Notes under the pieces: model-generated
Database searches by the model: none
What the model was told of the DNA's origin: nothing
The model's input: only the letters and a program-made list of their open reading frames with translations
Made by a program: the position numbers and the translations under genes
In this document: positions 1 through 7,815 of the stretch, in pieces
Position numbering within the stretch: the first letter of the stretch is position 1
Layout: every line of letters begins with the position of its first letter
From: CAWDCV01 sp963728125
GTDB lineage: Bacteria > Actinomycetota > Actinomycetes > CAWDCV01
Reading direction: 5' to 3'
Assembly (NCBI GenBank): GCA_963728125.1
Contig: CAVSIZ010000010.1
Coordinates: forward strand, 220,952-284,951
DNA length: 64,000 bases

Positions 1-89
1 AACCGGCACTGACCTGCGCGCGTACTGCACCGGAAGCGGAACCTGAATGAGCAACGACTCGTCCCTAGGACCAGGGCGGTTCGCCGTTG

Positions 90-137
90 TTCAATGGCAG
101 GTTGAATGGCTCTTTGAATGGCTCTTTGAATGGCACA
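90..137. repeat. 12-bp tandem repeat, about four copies, upstream of moxR
   Basis: Three copies of TTGAATGGCTCT (the last ending ACA) lie at 102-113, 114-125 and 126-137. They are preceded by a degenerate copy, TTCAATGGCAGG, at 90-101. The array sits about 70 bases upstream of the moxR start chosen here. It may be an operator for a repeat-binding regulator, or only a slippage tract. Confidence 0.7.
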
Positions 138-205
138 GCACGCCAGCACCAGCACAGCCAGGGACGGGATCGTCGCGTCCGGCCAGACCCAGCCAAGGAG
201 GACTG

Positions 206-1234
206 GTGAGCACAGCGCCGCACGCGGAGCACGCGCTCAGCTTCGAGGATCTCGCCCATACCACCGCCCGGATCCAGGCCGCGGTGGAGACCGTCATCGA
301 GGGCAAACCGGAGGTCGTCCGGCTCGCCGTCACCGTGCTGCTCGCCGAGGGGCACCTGCTCATCGAGGATGTGCCCGGTGTCGGCAAGACGATGCTGGCC
401 AAGGCGCTCGCGCGGTCCGTGGACTGCTCCGTACGCCGGGTGCAGTTCACCCCCGACCTGCTGCCGAGCGACATCACCGGCGTGAGTGTCTACAACCAGG
501 AGCGGCGCGACTTCGAGTTCAAGCCCGGCGCCGTCTTCGCCAACTTCGTCGTCGGCGACGAGATCAACCGCGCCTCCCCCAAGACGCAGTCGGCGCTGCT
601 CGAGTGCATGGAGGAGCGGCAGGTCACCGTCGACGCGCACACGTACGAGCTGGATCCGCCGTTCATGGTTGTCGCGACCCAGAACCCGATCGAGATGGAA
701 GGCACTTACCCGCTGCCCGAGGCGCAGCGCGACCGCTTCATGGCTCGGGTCTCGATGGGTTACCCCAGCGTCGAGGCTGAGCTCGCCGTCCTCGACTCCC
801 ACGCCTCCGCGTCTCCGTTGGATGAGCTCGAGCCCGTCGCGGATGCGCGCGAGGTGGCCAAGCTCATCGAGGTCGTCCGTCGCGTGCACGTTTCTGACGA
901 GGTACGCCGCTACGCGGTCGCGGTCGTCGGAGCCACCAGGCAATCCCCCGACCTGCGACTCGGCGGCTCGCCCCGGGCAACGTTGCATCTCGTGCGTGCC
1001 GCGCGCGCCGAGGCAGCACTCGACGACCGTGACTTCGTCCTGCCCGATGACATCCAGCGGCTGGCCATCCCCGTGCTGGCACATCGGCTCCTGCCCACGG
1101 CAGAGGCACAGATCGGCCGCCGCACAACGGAGCAGGCCGTGCAGGAGATCCTCAATCGCGTCCCGGTCCCGGCGAGCCTGCGCCGCCGAGACGGATCGGC
1201 CGGCACGCCTCGCGAACCGCGGTCGGCCCTGTAG
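206..1234 (+). CDS. moxR: MoxR family AAA+ ATPase
   Basis: A 342-residue AAA+ ATPase of the MoxR family. These act as chaperone-like ATPases that mature partner proteins, usually encoded with DUF58 and TgpA-type membrane proteins as here. The Walker A motif (PGVGKT) is near residues 57-62. The Walker B/sensor stretch (VVGDEINRASPKTQ) and the family signature ATQNPIEMEGTYPLPEAQ follow. The GTG start at 206 is preferred because AAGGAGG lies at 195-201. An in-frame ATG at 47 would add 53 residues encoded by the tandem repeat, which looks non-conserved. The stop touches the DUF58 start, so the two are probably translationally coupled. Confidence 0.93.
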   Translation: MSTAPHAEHALSFEDLAHTTARIQAAVETVIEGKPEVVRLAVTVLLAEGHLLIEDVPGVGKTMLAKALARSVDCSVRRVQFTPDLLPSDITGVSVYNQERRDFEFKPGAVFANFVVGDEINRASPKTQSALLECMEERQVTVDAHTYELDPPFMVVATQNPIEMEGTYPLPEAQRDRFMARVSMGYPSVEAELAVLDSHASASPLDELEPVADAREVAKLIEVVRRVHVSDEVRRYAVAVVGATRQSPDLRLGGSPRATLHLVRAARAEAALDDRDFVLPDDIQRLAIPVLAHRLLPTAEAQIGRRTTEQAVQEILNRVPVPASLRRRDGSAGTPREPRSAL

Positions 1235-2539
1235 GTGCGAGCCGCCCTGTCCGGTCTGTCCACCCGCGGTCGCTCGTTCCTCGCCGCGGGCCTGTCAGCC
1301 GCGCTCTGCTCGGTGCTGCTCGGCCAGCGCGACATCCTGCGCATTGGCGTGCTCCTGTGCGTACTTCCGCTCATCAGCGCCGCCGTCGTAGCCCGCACCC
1401 GCTACCGGTTGGCATGCACGCGCACGGTGGTGCCCGGCCGCGTCCCCGCTGGCCAAGAGGCCAGCGTCATCGTCGCGCTCGAGAACGTGTCGCGACTGCC
1501 GAGCGGCTTGATGCTCGTCGAAGACACGGTGCCGTACGTGCTCGGCAACCGGCCGCGCTTCGTGCTCGACCGAGTCGAGCCGCGAGGGCGCCGCGAGCTG
1601 ACCTACACCGTCCGCTCCGACCTGCGCGGTCGGTTCTCGATCGGACCGCTGTCAATCCGCCTCACCGATCCGTTCGGCATGTGCGAGCTCACCCGATCCT
1701 TCACCTCACGCGACGCCCTGATCGTCACGCCGGTCGTCGAGCCGCTGCCCATCGTTCATCTGGGCGGCGAGTGGGCGGGCAGTGGCGAGAGCCGGGCGCG
1801 GTCGGTGTCCGCGGCCGGTGAGGACGACGTGGCGACCCGGGAGTACCGCCACGGAGACGACCTGCGCCGCGTGCACTGGCGTTCCACTGCGAAGCAGGGC
1901 GAGCTGATGGTCCGCCGCGAAGAGCAGCCCTGGCAGAGCAGGTGCACGCTGCTGCTCGACACCCGCTCGATCGCCCATCGCGGCGAGGGGATGGCGTCGT
2001 CGTTCGAATGGGCGGTGTCCGCGGCCGCGTCCATCGGCGTCCACCTGTCCCGTCGCGGTTACGCGGTACGGCTCGTCCTCGACACCGGCGCCACCATCGC
2101 CAGCGCGTCGCACGACCCCGGATTCGGCATCGGACAATTCGAGGGGGCCCTCCTCGACGCGCTCGCCGTCGTTCAGCCGTCGGGCGTCGACACGATGCGC
2201 ACCGCCGCGGAGTCGTTGCGACGCGGCGGTGGCGACGGACTCGTTGTCGCGGTGCTCGGCACCCTGCAGACCGACGAGGCCCAGAACCTGACCCGAGTGC
2301 GTCATGGAACGACGTCAGCCGTGTGCGTCCTGCTCGATGCCGCGACCTGGTCGCATGGCGGAGCGCGGTCTCGCCGCAGCGACCCGACGGTGTTCGCCGG
2401 CTCGTCCGCCCTGCTTCGGCGCAGCGGGTGGCGCGTCCTCGAGGCTGCCTCCGGCGACACGATGGCGCAGCTGTGGCCGCAAGCGGATCGCAGCCTCAGC
2501 AGCGTCGACCTGCCGCTCCGCGTGGGACGTTCCGCATGA
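1235..2539 (+). CDS. DUF58 domain-containing membrane protein
   Basis: A 434-residue protein with two hydrophobic segments near the N-terminus (about residues 15-55) and a DUF58 core. The hallmark motif REYRHGDDLRRVHWRSTAK begins near residue 202. DUF58 proteins resemble a von Willebrand A fold and are nearly always encoded between moxR and a transglutaminase-like gene. Their biochemical role is not established, but cell-envelope assembly is usually proposed. The GTG start follows the moxR stop with no gap. The 3' end overlaps the next gene by ATGA. Confidence 0.9.
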   Translation: MRAALSGLSTRGRSFLAAGLSAALCSVLLGQRDILRIGVLLCVLPLISAAVVARTRYRLACTRTVVPGRVPAGQEASVIVALENVSRLPSGLMLVEDTVPYVLGNRPRFVLDRVEPRGRRELTYTVRSDLRGRFSIGPLSIRLTDPFGMCELTRSFTSRDALIVTPVVEPLPIVHLGGEWAGSGESRARSVSAAGEDDVATREYRHGDDLRRVHWRSTAKQGELMVRREEQPWQSRCTLLLDTRSIAHRGEGMASSFEWAVSAAASIGVHLSRRGYAVRLVLDTGATIASASHDPGFGIGQFEGALLDALAVVQPSGVDTMRTAAESLRRGGGDGLVVAVLGTLQTDEAQNLTRVRHGTTSAVCVLLDAATWSHGGARSRRSDPTVFAGSSALLRRSGWRVLEAASGDTMAQLWPQADRSLSSVDLPLRVGRSA

Positions 2540-4914
2540 GTGGGCAACGCCGGCTCACCGTGGTGGCAGCACTCGCCACCACGCTCACGTCGCTGGTCTT
2601 CTCGATCGTCTTCGAGTACGGCGGCTGGCTGACGCCCATTCTCGGCGCCATCGCGGTGACCGCAGCCGCGGGGGGTGCCGCCCGCCACTGGCGGCTGCCG
2701 CGGTTCAGCGTGCCGTTCTGGCAGCTGCTCGCGCTGTTCGTCTGGCTGGTGTTCGTGTTTGCCCGGTCCGAGGCGTTCTGGTGGGTCGTCCCGACGCCGA
2801 GCGCCATCAACCGGCTGGCGGATGTGTTCGTGGCCGGCCTCAACGACATGAACCGCTACGCCACTCCCGTGGCGCCGTTCCGCGGACTGGTCGCCCTGGC
2901 AGTTGGGGGCATCGGGCTCTGCCATATCGCCGTCGACGCGCTGGCGGTGACCTGGCGGCGGCCGGCTCTGGCCGGGCTGCCGCTGCTTGCGCTGTACTGC
3001 GTGCCCTCCGCGCTCGCCCCCGGCGGCGTCGGTTGGGGATGGTTCGTGCTCGGTGCAGGCGGCTGGCTGGCGCTGCTGGTTGCGGATGCTCGGCTGCGGT
3101 TCACCGCCTGGGGACGCCCGCTCGGGTACGGGCGCGGCGATCGGGCGAGCGAACGCGAGTACGCCGGCGAGATCGAGACCACCCCGTTGAGCGCCCTCGG
3201 CCGCCGAATCGGCGCGGCCTCGCTCGGCGTTGCGGTGATCGTCCCCCTCGTCATCCCGGGCCTCGACGAGAGCGTGTTCGGGCGTGGGGGTGCCGGTGAC
3301 GGCGAGGGCGACGGATCAGCCAGCGTCACCGTGCAGAACCCGATGGTTGACCTCCGGCGCGACTTGACCCGCCCGCAGAACCGCACGGTCATCCGGTACA
3401 CCACCGACGACCCGCAGCCGGACTACCTGCGTCTGGTCACGCTCGACACCTTCGACGGCATCGCGTGGGAGCGCGCGACCTTCGACACTCCGCGCGCCAA
3501 CCGGGTCACTGGCCAGGAACTGCCGCTGCCGACCGGCTTGAGCGAGCGCGTTGCCCGTGAGCGGCGCACGACGCAGCTGCGGGTGTTCGACCAGGCCGAC
3601 TCGTGGCTGCCGATGCCCTACCCGCCGGAGCGAGTGCGCATCGACGGTGGCGACTGGCGTTTCGACCTCGAGTCGCTCAACGTCGTTGCCCAGGACGGAT
3701 CGACGATCCGCAATGCTGAGTACGAGGTCGTGAGCCTCGACCTGCAGCCCACGTCGGCGCAGCTGCGCTCCGCGCCTGCGGCCGACGAAGAGTACGACCG
3801 GTATCTCGAGCTGCCGCCCGGCCTGCCCGACCAGGTGGTGAGCGAGGCGCGCGAGGTCGTCGCGGATGCGACCACGCCGTACGACCGGGCGCTTGCCCTC
3901 CAGGACTGGTTCCGCGACACCAGCATCTGGACGTACTCCACCGACGTCGAGGAGGGCAACGGCAACAGCGCTCTGGAAGATTTCCTGGCCGACCGCACTG
4001 GCTACTGCGAGCAGTTCGCGGCCACGATGGCGGTGATGGCCCGCTCGATCGGGATCCCCGCCCGGGTGAACGTCGGCTTCACGCCGGGCACGCGCGATGG
4101 TGACGAGTGGACCGTGGACCTGCACGACGCCCATGCGTGGCCGGAGCTGTACTTTCCGACCGTCGGCTGGGTGCGCTTCGAGCCCACCCCGCTGTCGGAC
4201 GGGCGTGGGATCGACCCGGAGTACGCCGGGCCTGCCGCGAACCGCGTCGACCCAACGGACCCGGCAGCGGCGCAACCGGCACCGAGCACCTCGGCCACGC
4301 CTGGCGGCGAGCTCGCGGACAACGATGCACGTCTCGAGGGAGACGATCAGCTGGCCGGCGGTGCCGCGGCGAACACCGGACCACCGCGCTGGCCATTCGT
4401 CGTGGCGCTCATCGTCGCCGTTCTCGCCGTGACACCGCGGTTGACGCGGTCGGTGGTACGCCGTCGCCGTTTCGCCGACCTCGAGGATCCGCGGGCTCGG
4501 GCAGAGGCGGCCTGGAGCGAGGTCCGCGACAGCGTCCGCGACCTGGGCTACGAGTGGTCGAGCAGTGAGACGCCTCGACAAGCCGCGACCCGGCTCAGCG
4601 AGGAGGCGTTCCTCGAGCAGCCTCCGCGCGAGGCGTTCACCGCACTAGCCCGCGTCGTCGAACGCGCGCGATACGCCCGCGATCCGGGCACCGTCGACGA
4701 CCTGAGCGTCGAGGTCGACGTAGTCCGCACGGGGCTGGGCGCGCCACTGTCGCGCTGGCGGCGCTGGCGTGCGCTCTGGCTGCCGGCGTCGACAGGCGAC
4801 GTCCTCCAGGCCTCGGCAGATCGCGTCGTCGACGCGCTGGACTGGGTCGACGAAGCGGTGGCGCGGATGCGGCAGCGCCTCACCCCGCGCCGCTGGCGTC
4901 GCGTTCCCGGCTAG
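2536..4914 (+). CDS. tgpA: TgpA-type transglutaminase-like membrane protein
   Basis: A 792-residue membrane protein. The N-terminal third contains several transmembrane helices (TgpA N-terminal domain). An extracytoplasmic transglutaminase core follows, with Cys491 in TGYCEQFA and His533 in DLHDAHAWPEL. After a proline/alanine-rich linker come one more membrane helix (about residues 620-640) and a C-terminal DUF4129-like domain. The third triad position appears to be Glu in the RFEPTP segment. The start is the ATG overlapping the DUF58 stop (ATGA). It closes the moxR-DUF58-tgpA operon. The substrate is unknown; peptide cross-linking or a protease-like activity at the envelope is an inference from the family. 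Confidence 0.9.
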   Translation: MSGQRRLTVVAALATTLTSLVFSIVFEYGGWLTPILGAIAVTAAAGGAARHWRLPRFSVPFWQLLALFVWLVFVFARSEAFWWVVPTPSAINRLADVFVAGLNDMNRYATPVAPFRGLVALAVGGIGLCHIAVDALAVTWRRPALAGLPLLALYCVPSALAPGGVGWGWFVLGAGGWLALLVADARLRFTAWGRPLGYGRGDRASEREYAGEIETTPLSALGRRIGAASLGVAVIVPLVIPGLDESVFGRGGAGDGEGDGSASVTVQNPMVDLRRDLTRPQNRTVIRYTTDDPQPDYLRLVTLDTFDGIAWERATFDTPRANRVTGQELPLPTGLSERVARERRTTQLRVFDQADSWLPMPYPPERVRIDGGDWRFDLESLNVVAQDGSTIRNAEYEVVSLDLQPTSAQLRSAPAADEEYDRYLELPPGLPDQVVSEAREVVADATTPYDRALALQDWFRDTSIWTYSTDVEEGNGNSALEDFLADRTGYCEQFAATMAVMARSIGIPARVNVGFTPGTRDGDEWTVDLHDAHAWPELYFPTVGWVRFEPTPLSDGRGIDPEYAGPAANRVDPTDPAAAQPAPSTSATPGGELADNDARLEGDDQLAGGAAANTGPPRWPFVVALIVAVLAVTPRLTRSVVRRRRFADLEDPRARAEAAWSEVRDSVRDLGYEWSSSETPRQAATRLSEEAFLEQPPREAFTALARVVERARYARDPGTVDDLSVEVDVVRTGLGAPLSRWRRWRALWLPASTGDVLQASADRVVDALDWVDEAVARMRQRLTPRRWRRVPG

Positions 4915-4936
4915 CCGCGCTCCACCTCGCACGGCT

Positions 4937-4982
4937 GTTCCACGACGATCTACACGACCGGTCGTGTAGATCGTCGTGGAAC
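4937..4982. terminator. 46-bp perfect palindrome between convergent genes
   Basis: Two 23-base arms with no loop (GTTCCACGACGATCTACACG... and its exact complement) lie between the convergent tgpA and DUF3040 genes. A bidirectional terminator is the simplest reading, although no T-tract follows. A partial relative, CACGGCGATCTACACGGC, lies at about 5011-5028. Confidence 0.6.
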
Positions 4983-5043
4983 TCCGGCGGTGGGACATCG
5001 TGCAGATCTTTCACGGCGATCTACACGGCAGTTACTGGCGCAG

Positions 5044-5469
5044 TTACTGGCCGTTCTGCTCGCGCCGACGGCGCCAGCGCTCCTCGATGCGCTCCATCAT
5101 CCGGCCCCGCGACTTGGGGCGACGGCCACCCTTCTTGCCGCGCCCGGTGGGCGTGCCCTGAGGGGCGGCAGCGGCGCCCTCGGCGTTGCCGCCGCCGGAC
5201 GGAATCTGCCGCCAGCTGGTCACGGCAAACACCAGCGATCCGAACATCAGGAGGAAGCCCACGACGCTGATGGCTACCTGCGGGAGCACCACACCGACGA
5301 GCAGCAGCACCAGGCCGACGATCAATCCCATGACCCCGATGGCCACCCGGCGCCGGTGGTGACGACGGGGATCGGCGCCGCGCAGCGTCGACGCCAGCTT
5401 GGGATCCTCGGCGTACAGTGCCCGCTCCATCTGCTCGAGCAATCGCTGCTCGTGCTCGGAGAGCGGCAC
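5044..5469 (-). CDS. DUF3040 domain-containing membrane protein
   Basis: A 141-residue protein starting at GTG 5469, with a GGGAGGACGAG ribosome-binding region just upstream. The N-terminus PLSEHEQRLLEQMERAL is the DUF3040 signature. Two transmembrane helices follow (about residues 60-105), then a basic C-terminal tail (KKGGRRPKSRGR). The function is unknown. DUF3040 genes are typical actinobacterial small membrane proteins found near the division cluster. A possible -10 element (TATCCT) lies upstream in the 5470-5617 gap, suggesting its own promoter. Confidence 0.85.
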   Translation of the reverse strand: MPLSEHEQRLLEQMERALYAEDPKLASTLRGADPRRHHRRRVAIGVMGLIVGLVLLLVGVVLPQVAISVVGFLLMFGSLVFAVTSWRQIPSGGGNAEGAAAAPQGTPTGRGKKGGRRPKSRGRMMERIEERWRRRREQNGQ

Positions 5470-5617
5470 CTCGTCCTCCCAGGGGTGGTCGCGGACGCTG
5501 CGACCGGTTGTAGCGTCTCAGGATAGGTCGCGAACCGCGTGCACGAAACCCAGCCCGCAGAGTCTGCTGAGCGTCGTGCCAGCGGGGTTATAGGGAGCAT
5601 TCCCGACCCTCGAACGG

Positions 5618-6889
5618 CTAAGCGCCCCCGTTCGTTCCGTTCTCACGGTCACCGGAGCCTCCCCGGTCGGGATCGACCAGCGAGGCGGGGCGGACCACGC
5701 CGCGCCCGAAACGTCTGACGGCTCTGTCGGCCGCGCGCTCGGCGTCGCGGCGACCATGGTCACGCTCCCCGAGCTGCAACTGCCGTGGCTGCCGCTGCGC
5801 GTCGACGAGGCCTTCGACACGCACACCGACCAAGCGGATCCGGGCCCGATCCAACCCCAGCGCGTCGTACAGCGAGCACGCCGTCAGGTAGATCTCGCGC
5901 CCGACGTCGGTGGTCTCGCGCAGCGTCCGCGCCCGGGTGATCGTGGTGAAGTCGGCGAAGCGGACCTTGATGCTGACGGTGCGTCCCTGCAGCGCTGCGG
6001 CGCGCAGCCGGACCGCCGTACGTTCGGCCAATCGCAGCAGCTCGCGGCGGACGACCTCCGGATCGTCGACGTCGCGGGCGAATGTTTCCTCCGCTCCGAT
6101 GCTGCGATCCGGCTCGTGCGGGACGACCTCGCGATCGTCGCGTCCCCAGGACAGCGCGTGCAGGTGACCACCACTTCCCGGTCCCAAGGCGCGCTGCAGC
6201 GTTGCCAGTGGGGTGTTGGCGACGTCGCCCACGGTTCGCAGCCCGAGGCGGGACAGCGACTCCTCGGTGCGCTCCCCCACCCCCCACAGCGCGCTGACCG
6301 GCAACGGATGCAGGAACGCCACCACGTCGTCGCGCGGCACCACCAGCAGACCGTCGGGCTTGCAGCGGGTCGACGCGAGCTTGGCCACGAACTTCGTGCT
6401 CGCCACCCCGACCGAGCAGGTGATGCCCTGCTCGTCAGCGACCCGGGCGCGGATCAGCTCCCCGATGGCCGCCGGCCGACCCAGCCGACGACGCGCCCCC
6501 GCGACGTCGAGGAACGCCTCATCGAGCGCCAGCGGTTCGACCAGAGGGGTGATCGACCGGAAGATCTCCATGACCCCCGACGACACCTCGACGTAGGTGT
6601 CGTAGTGCGGCGCCAGCACCACCGCGCGCGGGCACAGCCGTCGGGCCCGGGCCATCGGCATCGCCGAGTGGACGCCGAACCGGCGCGCCTCATACGTCGC
6701 CGACAGCACCACCCCGCGGGATCCGCCGCCACCGACGATCACCGGCTGCCCGCGTAGCTCCGGTCGGGAGCGCAGCTCGACCGAGGCGTAGAACGCGTCC
6801 ATGTCGACGTGCAGGACCGGACAACCGGTGTCGTCTCCCGGCGGCTGGTCGGACGGACCCGGCCGCTCCAACTGCTGGCTGCGGCTCAT
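5618..6889 (-). CDS. dinB: DNA polymerase IV (Y family)
   Basis: A 423-residue error-prone Y-family polymerase that extends primers across DNA lesions. The metal-binding acidic residues are visible: Asp29 in HVDMDAFYASVE and Asp123-Glu124 in LALDEAFLDV. Palm, fingers, helix-hairpin-helix (WGVGERTEESLSRLG) and little-finger regions follow in order. The expected C-terminal beta-clamp peptide is weak: RQLQLGE lies near residue 375 instead of a clear QLxLF. It is the last gene of the minus-strand block that begins near the SOS box at 12766, and lies 36 bases after the methyltransferase. Confidence 0.94.
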   Translation of the reverse strand: MSRSQQLERPGPSDQPPGDDTGCPVLHVDMDAFYASVELRSRPELRGQPVIVGGGGSRGVVLSATYEARRFGVHSAMPMARARRLCPRAVVLAPHYDTYVEVSSGVMEIFRSITPLVEPLALDEAFLDVAGARRRLGRPAAIGELIRARVADEQGITCSVGVASTKFVAKLASTRCKPDGLLVVPRDDVVAFLHPLPVSALWGVGERTEESLSRLGLRTVGDVANTPLATLQRALGPGSGGHLHALSWGRDDREVVPHEPDRSIGAEETFARDVDDPEVVRRELLRLAERTAVRLRAAALQGRTVSIKVRFADFTTITRARTLRETTDVGREIYLTACSLYDALGLDRARIRLVGVRVEGLVDAQRQPRQLQLGERDHGRRDAERAADRAVRRFGRGVVRPASLVDPDRGGSGDRENGTNGGA

Positions 6890-6925
6890 CGGGCAGCTTC
6901 CGGCGCAGGCATGAGCGGTGGACCC

Positions 6926-7702
6926 TCAGGAGCGGGACGCGAGCACGTGCAGCTGAGTCGCAACATCGCGAAACGCCGGCTGCTCCGCCGCGGCAGCTTC
7001 CAGTTCGCGCAACGCCGCGAGGGCGCCGGGTTCGCTGTCGACCACCGCCCCGGGAACGAGATCGGCGAAGATCCGTACGCCGTGCACGGCGTCGATGCGC
7101 AGGCCGCCGCGCTCGAGCAGTGCAACAACCTCGGCGTAGTCGAAGCGTCGAGGTACCGGATCGCCGGCGCCCCAGCGTCCGTCCGGATCGGCGAGCGCAT
7201 GGTGGGCCTCGGCGACATGCCCGGCCACAGCCCGGGCGAGCACGACCGCATTGCGGTTGGCGACGAGCACGCTGGCCGCACCGCCAGGTCGCAGGCATCC
7301 GGCGATGGCGGCCACCGCTGCGGGCACGTCGTCGACGACCTCGAGCACGCTGTGGCACAGCACCACGTCAAAGCTGTCCGGGTCGACCAGGCCGACGAGT
7401 TCCCCGGCATCGCCCTGGACGCCGCGGATTCGGTCGGTGACACCCGCCTCCGCGGCCCGACGCTCCAGGGCGGCCAGCGAGTCCGGCGAGGGATCGACGA
7501 CCAGGACCCGGTGACCCAGCTCGGCAACCGGTACCGCGAATCCCCCGGTGCCGCCGCCGGCGTCGAGCACATCGAGGACTCCGGCTGCCGATCCGCCTCC
7601 GACACCCTGAGGGCGCGCGGCGAGCCGGCCCAGCGTGGCTTCGAGGACGTCCCACACGACGGCGGTACGGACCGAGCTGCGCGCGCGCAGGCGGTCGGGC
7701 AC
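6926..7702 (-). CDS. class I SAM-dependent methyltransferase
   Basis: A 258-residue Rossmann-fold methyltransferase. Motif I (VLDAGGGTGGFAVPVAELG) followed by the acidic end VLVVDPSPDS binds S-adenosylmethionine. A motif IV-like segment is SFDVVLCHSVLEVVDD. The substrate cannot be read from sequence; small-molecule, quinone or tRNA-wobble methyltransferases are all possible relatives. It lies between the dnaE2-like gene (113-base gap) and dinB, so it may be co-transcribed with repair genes. Confidence 0.8.
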   Translation of the reverse strand: MPDRLRARSSVRTAVVWDVLEATLGRLAARPQGVGGGSAAGVLDVLDAGGGTGGFAVPVAELGHRVLVVDPSPDSLAALERRAAEAGVTDRIRGVQGDAGELVGLVDPDSFDVVLCHSVLEVVDDVPAAVAAIAGCLRPGGAASVLVANRNAVVLARAVAGHVAEAHHALADPDGRWGAGDPVPRRFDYAEVVALLERGGLRIDAVHGVRIFADLVPGAVVDSEPGALAALRELEAAAAEQPAFRDVATQLHVLASRS

Positions 7703-7815
7703 GGGAAGCCTCCCCCGGACGGCGTCGGAGAGGACAACCCTAGGGCGTGCGCTCGCCCGGAGGGCTGACGATGCGGAGCGTCAGCGGAGCGAGGAGGGCC
7801 GACCAATGTCATTGC

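Noticed and set aside
90..137. MraZ-type operator repeats
   Set aside because: MraZ boxes are TGGG-like units with a 10-base period; these units have a 12-base period and TGGC, so the match is not supported.
90..137. CRISPR-like direct repeats
   Set aside because: Units are adjacent with no spacers and far too short.
47..205. Upstream ATG start for moxR at 47
   Set aside because: The extension is made of tandem-repeat codons and Ser/Pro-rich sequence, while GTG 206 has a strong AAGGAGG.
5756..6757. Plus-strand frame opposite dinB
   Set aside because: Shadow of a clear Y-family polymerase; composition is Arg/Gln/His-rich without domains.
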